Assembly: GCA_964030785.1 (NCBI GenBank)
Contig: OZ034972.1
Location: 21,103,183-21,167,182 of the forward strand
DNA: 64,000 bases
Source of the DNA: Siderastrea siderea
Lineage: Eukaryota > Cnidaria > Anthozoa > Scleractinia > Rhizangiidae
Direction of reading: 5' to 3'
Numbering within the stretch: position 1 is the first letter of the stretch; each line of letters opens with the position of its first letter. Below are positions 38,890 through 49,232 of this stretch, one piece after another. The notes beneath the pieces were generated by a model that was not told the origin of the DNA, searched no databases, and was given only the letters and a program-made list of their open reading frames with translations. The position numbers and the translations under genes were made by a program.

Positions 38890-39340
38890 GTTGTTAGCAA
38901 CGAGGAAACTTACATTCATTTTATCCAACTGAAAAGGCCGTTTCGATCTTTACGATTTTTAGTAATACTTTTCGACATACTAAGTTTGTTTTCTTTACTC
39001 CAATTTTACGTTCAAGAAAAAAGCATATAAAGGAGAGGGCTCTTTTAGTTCCCAGAGCAAGCAAAATGTAGCCTGCGAGCAGGCTCTCGTTTGGGTTTTA
39101 TGCGCGAGATGCGAGACGCGAGTGGCGAAGCCGCGAGAGCGTGGGGCGAGGTGGGCGGGGCTGGGCGAAGAGAGAGCCTGCTCCTATTACTGTAAATTTT
39201 TTATTTCCGCTTTGCCTGAGCGGAGTTTAACACCATTGGCTGAAAAGTGATAAGCTGTCAATCTATTAGGATTGCGCCAGAAGCAAAATTTAGCGGGAAA
39301 ACGTTAAGAAGGTCACACACAGACAAGAAGGCGTGTGGCG

Positions 39341-40248
39341 ATGTCGACAATAGCGGCCGATAACAATCAAACGCCGAAGAAAAAAACCGGGCGAGGTAGA
39401 AAAACTCTTCTTCCTTCAGTTAAAGATTACTGCCGACTTTGTGGTTGTTCTTTTAAGGTCCAGTATGGATCACTGGCCCGCCAGATTGGAACAGAAAATT
39501 TTTTTCAACCTTCCAAGCAGAAAGGATCCATCGGTGTTGTCCTTGCAAAACAGTGTGATGAAGTAGGATTGAAGGTGACACTTAGTGAAAGTAAATCGGA
39601 CAGAGTTTGTGCCGCTTGTGGAAGGAAAATACGGAACATGCATCAGCTATTTTGTTTTGTTGCAAGTGCGTTGCAAGATGCAGAGACAGAGAGTCAAGAA
39701 AGGTTCAAACGTTGTCTTCCGACGTCTGTTTCTTCGCCTGAGCGAAGCCCGGTAAACAAAAAGATGCTGAGGAAGGCGTTGAGGAGTCTGCATCTCAAAA
39801 GCGACAAGTAGAAGGCGATGGTGATGCAGAGATCGCAGATAACAAACGAAAGAAACCCACGTCGAGGAAAAGCTTATTTTGTTCCACGAATAACGAGGAA
39901 TTAAACCAAGCAGAATCGAATAGAAATGGCAGAGGCGATTGGGAGCTCGGTTTGCTAAACGTGGACGATCTATCGCAGGGGAAGACGCAAGTGAAAATCC
40001 TTATTTTGTATCCAAGTGAGCATGTAAAATTAGGACACCGGAAGATCAAAAAACGATCGCGATTACAAGCAGGGCAAATTAAAAGCAAATTACAAGCAGA
40101 GATACTTTCGCATTCTCTAACACTTCCTTCGCCGCCACGTAACATTGGAAAACTAACCTTTTCCCGTATCCCGTCGGAAGAACAGCAAGCACGTCTCGAT
40201 TTAACAGGAGGCTTTTCACTGCAGACTCCTGCTCTTTTTTCAGTTTAA
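39341..40248 (+). pseudogene. Zinc-finger-like (ZAD-like) ORF with a frameshift, transposon cargo
   Basis: From ATG 39341 the frame runs to a stop at 39811 (157 residues). It is basic at the start and has two CxxC pairs, CRLCG (near residue 30) and VCAACGRKIRN (near residue 89), a spacing like a treble-clef ZAD-type zinc finger. At about 39759-39764 an AAAAA run marks the point where a one-base slip moves reading into another frame, which then stays open (DAEEGVEESASQKRQ...) through LLNVDDLSQGKTQVKILILY to 40248. Read together, these suggest one gene of roughly 300 residues broken by a single-base change. The 3' part overlaps the antisense helicase fragment. It lies wholly inside the TIR element. 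The function is not known; the zinc-finger call rests on cysteine pattern only. Confidence 0.6.
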
Positions 40249-40315
40249 AACTAAAGCCAGATACCGCCTGAAACTTGGTTAAAACCTCCGAAATCGCATT
40301 CAACTCCCGCTCCAT
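40140..40315 (-). pseudogene. RecQ-like helicase N-terminal fragment, transposon cargo
   Basis: The minus-strand frame reads MERELNAISEVLTKF... then LKKEQESAVKSLLLNRDVLA, VLPTGYGKRLVFQC. This is the Q-motif-like and Walker A (motif I) start of a RecQ/DEAD-type ATP-dependent helicase. The usual GKS/GKT is GKR here, which should abolish nucleotide binding. Only about 60-75 residues remain and no other helicase motifs follow. It converges on the zinc-finger-like ORF inside the same TIR element. It could be a captured host-gene piece or a remnant of an autonomous element's own helicase-like gene. Confidence 0.65.
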
Positions 40316-40969
40316 GTTGTTGATAACTATGTTTACTTCAGCAATCCAGCGGTCTCCGCATGCATGTTGCTGTCAAATTTCTCACATCCTGTGAAATTTT
40401 ATAGCTTCCGGGCTGGGAATGAAAAATTTACAGTAATAGGAGCAGGCTCTCTCTTCGCCCAGCCCCGCCCACCTCGCCCCACGCTCTCGCGGCTTCGCCG
40501 CTCGTCTCGTGGCTTCGCCACTCGCGTCTCGCATCTCGCGCATAAAACCATTCTCGAGCTTCGCGTTTCCCGACCGCTGGTCTAGGGGGACGCGGGCTCT
40601 GGGAACGAGAATGGCATAAAACCCAAACGGGAGCCTGCTCGCAGGTTAGCAAAATGAAGCGATTGAACTTCTTCCGCCGTCTGCCATCACTGATCCATTA
40701 TCGGCTCATTGTTTCATAACCATCGTCATTGTGCCAAACATCCACATTCCAAGAACCAATAATACATGCGTGCACATTTGTAAATTTTTTAACGACCAAG
40801 TTACAAGATGTGGTTAATCTAATGTTTTGCATAATTATACCCGCTTAATCGAAAGTAAACTGGTATCTGTCTCTGAAATCTTTAAGCTATGTCCATGTTA
40901 TGCTGTTGTATACAGTAAAAGCCTCCCATGCATTAATTAAAGTAACGATGGAAAGTTCTATCACTGAAC

Positions 40970-41135
40970 CTATTTCCTTATTATGCCGTCATAAACTAAA
41001 AAAATTCAGTCTCCTTTAAATCTATAAGCCCTCCAACGCGGTTCTTTACTTTAATTAAGACAATATTCTACCATTGAACTACTTCCTTATTACTTTACAT
41101 CTCTTAGTAATGCGGTTATACGAACTAAAAGCGGT
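40970..41135 (-). pseudogene. Decayed copies of the dioxygenase terminal-exon tail
   Basis: Two short stretches (about 40973-41032 and, weaker, 41082-41135) resemble the end of the dioxygenase last exon plus 3' UTR: CTTATTATGCCGTCATAAAC then AAACTAAAA..., CTCCTTTAAATC. Compare CTAATTATGCTGTCATATAA at 49230 and the equivalent at 62512. They lie just downstream of copy A. Confidence 0.5.
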
Positions 41136-41223
41136 CTCACTGTTGTTAAATTCATGCAAGTTCTCCTTGTATTACTTCAAAAGCAAAGAAGACACGTTTA
41201 CTGCTGAATGATTTCCTTGCTAA

Positions 41224-41717
41224 TTATGCAGTCATACATACTAAAATCTTTCTATCCCCCTTGTATCCCAGTCTCCCATGCTGACACGCCAAGTTATCCA
41301 ACGCTAACAGATCGCCTTTCTTCCATTTAAACCCCACTGCGCATGACCACTTGCTTGCTATGATATGTTGCAGTATCGCTGGCTCGATTTCACTTCCATC
41401 CCCGTAATAAGTGTTACCAGGTAACTTGTGATCCGGGATATCAGCATACCCTGGCAGTAACCGGTAATACGAGACATTATGCGTTGCCACCTGGTTAAAC
41501 CAGGTCTTCTTGCCCGTTACAGGGTGATGTATGCATGCGGGTTTGTTTTGCCATACGTACAAATCTCCACTGGGGTCCCATGTGATATTACTGCCCTGTC
41601 CTTTGGCTCGTTTTTCTACAACCTATAAACAAAAAGCAATTACTAAGTCAGTCAGTCAGTCAGTCAGTCAGTCAGTCAGTCAGTCAGTCAGGCCGTCAGT
41701 CGGTCAGTCAGTCAGTG

Positions 41718-41751
<34 letters not shown>

Positions 41752-41796
41752 ACAGTCTGTCAGTCAGTCAGTCATCGGTCAGTCAGTCATCGCTCA

Positions 41797-41833
<37 letters not shown>

Positions 41834-44800
41834 GCAGGCAGTCGCTTGGTCAGTCAGTCAGTAAGTCAGTGAGTCAGTCAGTCAGTCAGTCAGTCAGTCG
41901 GTCAGTCAGACAGTCAGTCAGTCAGTCAGTCATCGGTCAGACAGTCAGTCAGTCAGTCATCGGTCAGTCAGTCAGTCAGTCAGTCAGTCAGTCAGTCAGG
42001 CAAGCAGGCAGGCAGACAGGCAGGTAGACGGACAGTTATTTAATCCGTCTGTCCGTCGGTCTGTCAGTCAAATAAAAAAGTGATTATAGCGCTAGATGGG
42101 GACCGATCATCCAAACCTTACAAATAACTATTTCTGGATTTCAAGTCCAACCTCGTAACCCCTCGGTCACGCTGCCTCGTAAGGCAGACGTGGTTGTTTT
42201 TTAGTCGGGTGCTATTTCAGGCGAAACGTTGTCATACAATCTGGCCAATAATATATGTATGGAGTGGAGCCTCCTGTTACACTGAGTGTCGGCCTAGGAG
42301 ATGTGTCCACCTACAAAAGGTGCCGGAGTTTAACCGAGTGGATCAAATCAAAATGCGTTACATTATGCATGCATTACATCAGATCAAAATGCGTTACATT
42401 ATACGTACTTTTGTTGCGACTCAGTTTGCTGGGTATTTTTGCTCATCTTGTAATGGACAGTGATTTCTCTCTTTTTTTTTTGGTAGCTAAAATCGTCCCA
42501 AGAAGTAGAATTCGGTTGTACTTTTCGCAGCTATGGTGGCAATTTAACGTTGCAGTAAATTATTTGTTAACATAAATGCTTTCTCATTTATATTGCCTGG
42601 TGCAATATTTCTGGTGTCGTGCTGATTTGTATGATGAAGGTTTGTTAGCAGTCTGTTTTGGTGCCTGAAAGTGTTAATCTTCATTTACCTTCAACAGCAC
42701 TTTCCCCTTTTTGCTTCTTTATGAATATTCCAAAGACCATAAAAAAAATATGAAAGGCTTTTATGGCCTTGCACTACAAACATGATGGCACTGTTTTGGA
42801 ATGTGTTAAAACCTCGAAGAGATAAAAGAAGAAAAATGTAGTGAATGTGGCCTCGTGTAACCGATTGAAGACGTACGGAATGGACAGGAAACTGCTCCAA
42901 ACATCAAGAACTTTGATCCAACATGGAGGAACATAAAAACACGTGGCGTAAAAGCCCCCTCTTGAGCATGCGTGCACATACATGAATATTAATGAGATAT
43001 AACAAAAAATGTATACCGTATACCGTATCCACGTATACCTCACCCCTGAATTTACACTATTTAAAGGAAAGGGCCTCAAGGCCTACCTCTCTATTGTTTG
43101 TTTCGTACACGTGCTGCCAACTCAAGTACTCTCCGTTGGATTTGTCAGGGAAATATCTCACGTATCGCACTTGTTTTTCTTCAAATGTGCGCACGATGTC
43201 AGGATCCAGTGTAGAGAGAAGCTCACTGTTTTTAACCAGCGGTGTTTCACCTCCACAGCCATCAGCAGGCTCTTGCACGCAGAATATGAAAATCTGTGAG
43301 GGAGAGGGGTGGGGTCAAATAACGACAACCTAATATTGATATGGTGTTTTTACCTCGTCACTATTCAACGCGTAACGCGCCCATTGTACCTTTCGGTATA
43401 CAGACAGACCGTTAGTCAGTCATTCAATAATAAATAATAATTTTTTCTAGTAACGTTACTAGAGATGCCAAGATGGACAAATTGTACATCAGATAGTGCC
43501 AATATCGACTTTGTAAGATTAGATGCCTTAAAGAGCCAGCGTCAACCAAAGTGCTTTGCGCGCCGAGGTACAATTTTCATATATGAAAAATACGCCATTT
43601 TCTTGATTGCCGTGAAGTCTGATTTGTATCTTCTTCCATCACTGCTGTTAGCGATCCGAAAGCACTAGTGTGAATTTTGACTTGACATTTAAGTGTTGCC
43701 GTATCGATTTCGTTGTATATTTCCGAATTCTGAAGTGTTTTCGCGGTAGAGAAGGAGATCCTTAAATTGGATGCCTCGTAGGGTTCAGGAAAGTTGAGGC
43801 GAAGGCCGAGTCTTCCGGGCTCTGCCAAAGTTGTACGGCTGAAGGAGTCCATGTGTCAGTAGCGGAGGAAAAGAAAAACAACTACGGGTTTCAGCAATAG
43901 TACTGGCAATGCCGAAATAGTGCAACATTCGTTGCCGAATGAAAACAGAAGGAACGTTAATTTACCACAAAATAATAGTAGCTACGGGATTGCTCCAAAA
44001 TAATGCTTATGGTCATGAGCTTGTGCTGTTCTGCTTAATTATTCCTTGTGCTCACTGTCTGTTTATGTTTTATTTTTACAAAAAGTCTAAGTGGCTATTC
44101 TGATTTTGCGTCCATCGACAGTCTATGCGATCGATCGCGCAATCAATCGATCGGACTGTAATAGATCCATGTATACGCATTGAATGCAAAGTCAGATCTT
44201 GAGTAGTTTTCTCCAGTGACATCTAGCGGTGAAGACGTCAATATTCTTGCCACTTGTTTTTGTCTTATTACTTTTATATCGAGTGGAAGTGGCTACTCTG
44301 GTTTTACGTCCATCGAGATCGATCGATTGATCGATCAATCGATCGGTTGTTATAAAAGCTCCATACGCGTTGACTACAAAGTCAGATCTAGAGTTGTTTT
44401 CTCCGGTAACATATAGCGATGAAGATATTACTATTTTCAGAGGCTACTACTGTAAATATCAGCTTGCTGAAAGGCCAGTGCGGCAGGGTATGGTTTGCGA
44501 AACGTCCGGCAAACGCACCAGCCAAACTTCAAAACAAAAACACAACCGCGCAAAGCACTTTGGGTGACACTGGCTCTTTAAATTAAATAGGTTAGTTTCT
44601 TCAGCCATTTGAAAAATCAGGCTGCTTTTAACACAGTGCAAAAATATTAAGAAACAAAGCTAAAAATATCGACTCTAAAACCTCAAAATGTTTCCTTAAT
44701 CCTAGTATTCCAAAAATATCGACACTAAAACCTCAAAATGTTTCCCTAATCCTAGTATTCTGTAACTTGTAATCTACCGTGACTAGAATAATCTGTTCTA

Positions 44801-45589
44801 AAGTTCTTATTTATTTATTGTTGCTGTTTTTCAATGAATATCAACGAAGTGAGTACTGCTAATAAATCGTTTTGTTTTGTGATGTTCATGTCGCCGTCGC
44901 CGTCATGGCTGCTTAATTCCTTTTTTTGTTGGCAAAAGTCCAACTTTTAAGTAACCTGTCAAGCACACTTTCTTTAATTTCCTAATTTTCACCTGGTTAC
45001 TGCTTACCTTGGATGGGTAGACATCAGTGTAAGACAATTCGTTGTGTGGATTTATTGATAATTCACAAGGATCGTTGTTCGAAGTATACGTCCTTGCATT
45101 CTTGTCAATTTTTTTGCGGTAGTTCGGACCGCCAGTAAAGTCCAAAGTTTTCCAGGGGATTTCTTGAGCGATGATTGAAAAACCCTGTGCAGTTTGAGCT
45201 GGGAGATTACGGAATAATATGGCAGGGCAATCTGTGAGGTTTTCTTCTACATATTCCATACATTTTACAGTCAGCTGAGCGAGAGAGGACTGGTGTGGAT
45301 TGTTAACAAACACGCCATGTGGGAATGAGTCTCTCGGCTCTCCAAGGAACTCTGGGAAACCCGCGCCTGTTGAACCTACCACGAACGGCCTGTCTTTAAG
45401 CCTTGACTTGAATTTAGTCACGAGCTCCTCTCTGGGTAGCGGCTGAAAGATGGCTGTTGATGCGGAGCTCGTTTGTGTTGAAGGTGAGCGAATGTTACAT
45501 GCTGGAGGTGTCCTTCGGCTCAGACGGAGAGTGAACTTGGGAAGTCTGGAGATTGATGTGCGAAACTGCCAGAGAAGGCAAACTGCCAT
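41224..45589 (-). CDS. TauD/clavaminate-synthase-like Fe(II)/2OG dioxygenase, copy A
   Basis: Non-heme iron oxygenase of the TauD/TfdA family; it should couple 2-oxoglutarate decarboxylation to oxidation of an unknown small substrate. Exons 45589-45008 (194 codons), 43293-43087 (69 codons) and 41622-41224 (132 codons plus stop) join in phase 0 with GT-AG introns to 395 residues. Iron ligands: His182 and Glu184 in NPHNELSY (an HxE variant, as in clavaminate synthase) and His378 in CQHGRLGY; an Arg in the following GDR probably binds 2-oxoglutarate. Exon 2 has the conserved GGETPLVKN. The first about 35 residues are rich in Arg and Ser without acidic residues, which may be a mitochondrial targeting peptide. 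Intron 1 holds a TTAA element and intron 2 a CAGT array. It is closest to copies B and C. Substrate cannot be told from sequence. Confidence 0.9.
41646..42062. repeat. CAGT microsatellite in intron 2 of dioxygenase A
   Basis: About 400 bp of CAGT units with scattered variants (CATCGGT, CAGG, CAGA). It sits beside the start of the terminal exon, the same relative position as the array in intron 2 of copy B. The overlying SQSV ORF is an artefact. Confidence 0.95.
43528..44581. mobile_element. TTAA-flanked TIR element in intron 1 of dioxygenase A
   Basis: The element is 43532-44577, bordered by TTAA at 43528-43531 and 44578-44581. The left end AGAGCCAGCGTCAACCAAAG and the right end (reverse complement AGAGCCAGTGTCACCCAAAG) pair over about 30 bp, through GTGCTTTGCGCG. 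Inside, a unit of about 195 bp with GTGGCTA, CGTCCATCGA, GATCGATCGATTG-type palindromes and AAAGTCAGATCT is tandemly repeated twice (about 44084-44245 and 44285-44440). No transposase ORF. The TTAA target fits piggyBac or Kolobok type. Confidence 0.7.
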
Positions 45590-46332
45590 TGCCTGTAGTT
45601 AAAAGCAAAATTACTTTACGGTAGCTAGCGATTCTATAGTATGCTTCAAGCTCAGGAAATTTGTCAACTACAAAACCAATTAATTAATTTGGTTTTTGAA
45701 TTGCTCCGTAACTCCAAACAAACTTCGAATACTCCCAGGAGGTTTGCATGAGGATTGCGGACCAAATTCTGTGAGAGTTTCTGTCTGGCGGGTCAAACCA
45801 CAAGTCAGTACGTAAGTGTCGTGAACATAGTGATTTTATAGTATGTACAATCTCGGAAAACTCGTCAACTACCGATACTTTTTTGAATCGCTTGGCAATT
45901 GATATTCGAAACAAGTATCGAATACTTCCAGAACGTTTGAGTAAGCCTTTTTGTCAAAATCCGTTGAAAACTTCGGACTACTGGGCATTTCGTCGTTGAT
46001 AGATCCGTGCCTGGTTGCCCCCAAGGGGGGTTCTCATTTACGTTTCGTACGGGGAGGCTCCCCCCCCCCGAGGCTCAACCCTTACCCTTAAATATACTGA
46101 TCTTTATCGAAAAGGTACCACTTTTAGATACTTAGAACAAAAATGGTACCTCTTTTATACTTCAGAAATAACCCCAAAACAGTAAATCATCACGGGATGT
46201 TTGTCGCTCATGGACCCCAAGCCTTCGGTTATTTTTGCGTTGTGATTTCTGTCAAAATTTTTCAAATAGGTTTAGTACTTAGACTTAGCTGCGACCTCTT
46301 TCGGTTTGAGGTGTATTTCGGCGACTCTTAAG
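45590..46332. other. Upstream region of dioxygenase A
   Basis: This should hold the promoter and 5' UTR of copy A. A loosely repeated block occurs (AATTTGGTTTTTGAATTGCT near 45685; CTTTTTTGAATCGCTTGGCA near 45875). I see no TATA box, ORF or element with clear ends. Confidence 0.35.
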
Positions 46333-46334
46333 TA

Positions 46335-46790
46335 CCGTAAACTGCCGCTTATAAGCCCTGGGCTTATACAACTTCGTAAGGGGTTTTGGGTGGGCTTATA
46401 AACGGAGGGGCTTATATCCGGGGGGCTTATAAGCGGAATAAAAAAAATGTTTCGAAATGTGCCACAACAGTGTTGATCGAAATACCTTTTTAATTTACTT
46501 GGTTTTAATTAAGCCTTAAAACGTCACAATAAATCGAATTCATTTCAATTTTAGGAACAAAATCAAAACTGTAACAACACGAACGTAACCGGAACGGAAC
46601 AAAACGGAAGCTCAGAGATCATCTTCGCAGTGTTCTTAGAGAGTGCTTAAGACTATGGAAACAAGGAAAACTAGAGGGGGGCTTATAGCCGGGGGGCGCT
46701 TATAATGGGATGTATTTTTTGTTTACAGGTAGATGGGCCTATAACCGGGGGGGCTTACAAGCGGGAGGGCTTATAAGGGGCAGTTTACGG
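46335..46790. mobile_element. MITE flanked by TA, Tc1/mariner-like, with GGCTTATAAGC words
   Basis: Inverted ends CCGTAAACTGCCGCTTATAA (left) and reverse complement CCGTAAACTGCCCCTTATAA (right) are bordered by TA at 46333-46334 and 46791-46792. Subterminal GGGGGGCTTATAAGCGG-like repeats occur on both sides. Non-coding, 456 bp, in the spacer between dioxygenases A and B. Confidence 0.75.
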
Positions 46791-46792
46791 TA

Positions 46793-49037
46793 TACTAAAA
46801 TAGTAAATTTCCCTACCCTTTAATATACTACAAGCGCAAAAAAGGCACTCTCTCTCATTACAGCCCAATATAGAAATACCCTCCCCTCCCTCCCTCCCCG
46901 GGACGGATGCCGGACATTTACACACTGCCTAATTAATTTGCAAAGCGAGAAATTGCACACCGTGACCACATCAGATCAAACACAGTTGAATCCTTAATAT
47001 CTCATATTGTTTCAAAGGTTTGCGTAAGACCATATTCATGAAGATTTTCGGCACCTCGAATTTCATCCGAATATACTTCGATACGCGTCGTTTTTGTAGG
47101 CTCTCTTGTCGAGTCTCGCATAAAGCCGAATCTAGCTCTGTTTGGTGACCCCTGCACACAACATAGACAGCGCTATGTCACGGAACGTTAACTCGGTACG
47201 AGAGAGACCACCATTCTCGCAATCTCAAATCACCTCAAATCACCCGCTCGCTGTCGTGTTTTTAATTCCCTTCTCGTCATCCGGGATGTGATCTCTAGCG
47301 CACAGTCGAAACTGAATATTTATTTCATCAGTATATACGTGAGGGATCGTAGACCTTTAGATAGAAACCTTTAGACCTTTAGAGACCTTTAGATCGTGTG
47401 AGCCTCCGAGACCTTTAGATCGGACCACGAGTACGACTTTTGAATTTCAAACCAGTGACGTTTCCAGAGTCCTCACTTCTTCGTGTTATTTACCCGTAGA
47501 CAAGGTATCTTCAGCAATGAGATTGGTATGTGACATGATGATGTAAAGCCTGCAAACTGGAATGGAAAAGTCATACTCGTGCTCAAATCTGAAGTTCCCT
47601 ATTGTTATTGGGAATACGGCGTTGTCTTCCATCCGGCAGAATCCGGCACGTAAGTGTAACATACGACATACACCTGTAATATTACACACAGTTCATTTAG
47701 GAACGAGATAGCAATATTCCTTTTAAGTCTGCCTCTATTACCGACATCCTCGTAAAAGAAGTTTCTGCTCTGCTGCTCCAGAGAAGCTTCACCTGCTAAG
47801 AAGAGCCAAACCAACCACAAAAAAGTTGTTTACTTTTCGGCATCGTTTATGTACCTTCTCGTAATGAAAATAAATGGGGAAAACGTACCTTTGCTTTGTC
47901 GCTGCGATATTTGAAGGGCCTTGACTTTTTAATCGGTAAATATACAGAATGTTAATAATGGTCAATAATGGCAGTGCGATTATCGAGATTTTTTCGCCTC
48001 GATGCGTGACGTGAGGCGGTGTCCAGGGGGGTGGGGTGTTCAATAAAGTTTTGTACGTGGTGGGCCACCCCGTTCAATACTACCGAGGGGATATGGGGCA
48101 GTAAACAGTACTTGATTTTGAGAAATCGGGGGAATCGTATTTTGCCAGGTTTTATGTGTTCACGATTGTATAGAAAAGCAAGTTTTATTACTCTTCGAAG
48201 AAAAACAAGTAACAAATCAAGTTCATCTACGAATACAATAAACGATATTTACAGAACTTTTGGAATAGAGTCTTCAACGGACCATCTGGGGATAAGTTTA
48301 TTATTTCAGCTAACAGTGCATCTCGGCGACACCACCTTAGGAGGCAGTGTGGTCAATTGCTTATTGTGCCGAACTTGAAATCTGACCCAGCTCAACCGTC
48401 TTTTTTTCATTCCTGACAAAATTGTAAATCATTGCATTTATTTCTTTCATTCTAACTTTGTCAAAAGAGGTCGGTGCCGCCCCCTACAAAAATTTAGGCA
48501 TCACCAATGTTTTGACAGTCTGGATTCTTCATATTAAAGCTATATTTTCCCACCTCCAACAGGTTTATATTCTTCTAATGAATTTCAACGTCGCGTCAGA
48601 GGCTAATCCCTGGTATTTGCGCCTGTCATAAGTGAAATAAACGCCTAAAATTCTGATTGGCTTGTTACCTTTCCTGATATCTTTAAGTTTGTGATTGTGA
48701 TAAAGGCTACCTATCCAACAGGCTTCGGTTTGTCCTCGTCACGTTTAAGGATGAAAAGAGCACAAATTTATTCATCGTTAGGTACAGTGAATTGTACGAT
48801 TTCTCGTGATGTAAAATGTCGTCACATCATTACAAAGGCAGTTAGTTTGTATTCATGATTTTTCATATGTAAGCCTCTCATAGTTTGATCCTGTTTAATG
48901 GCGGTCGTATGTTTCTAAGACTTATTTGAAAAGGTAGGGAGATAGCAAATCTCCTTGTCTTACTCTCCTTTTAATTGAAAAGAGAGCTATCTAACACCAT
49001 TCATATATCAGCTTAACAGCAATAAAGACAAGTTCTA
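46793..49037. other. Spacer between dioxygenases A and B, nothing recognised
   Basis: Short frames on both strands lack recognisable domains. There is a small tandem of ACCTTTAGA units near 47350-47420. No RNA gene or well-bounded element was seen. Confidence 0.4.
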
Positions 49038-49112
49038 CCATTAAATAACTTTCTTATTATGCAGCCAGGTAAACTAAAATCTGTATACAATAAGCAATCC
49101 TCTTTAAATCGG
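49038..49112 (-). pseudogene. Decayed dioxygenase terminal-exon tail
   Basis: CTTATTATGCAGCCAGGTAA then ACTAAAATCTGTATACAATA and CCTCTTTAAATC match the antisense tail of the terminal exon of copies B and C (stop codon region and last codons). It lies about 120 bp downstream of copy B's stop. Confidence 0.5.
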
Positions 49113-49232
49113 CTTTAAACCTTACAAGTTTTACTTTCAAATATTACTTCAAGCCATGTCCCTTTGGTGACCGTACCCCGTGCGTTCGTTGAAAAGTAAT
49201 GATTACAATTCTACCTTTAAAACATCTCCTAA

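Larger units (their letters stand above)
39061..40656. mobile_element. 1580-bp TIR transposon with 8-bp target duplication (hAT-like)
   Basis: The element proper is 39069-40648 and GCAAAATG is perfectly duplicated at 39061-39068 and 40649-40656. The ends are TAGCCTGCGAGCAGGCTC (left) and, as reverse complement, TAACCTGCGAGCAGGCTC (right). Inverted similarity continues inward for over 100 bp through GCGAGATGCGAGACGCGAGT and GGGGCGAGGTGGGCGGGGCT to TACTGTAAATTTTT; the right arm has about 100 bp of extra sequence. An 8-bp duplication and a TA start fit hAT (P elements also make 8 bp). It encodes no recognised transposase; its cargo is a frameshifted zinc-finger-like ORF and an antisense helicase fragment. 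Confidence 0.85.
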
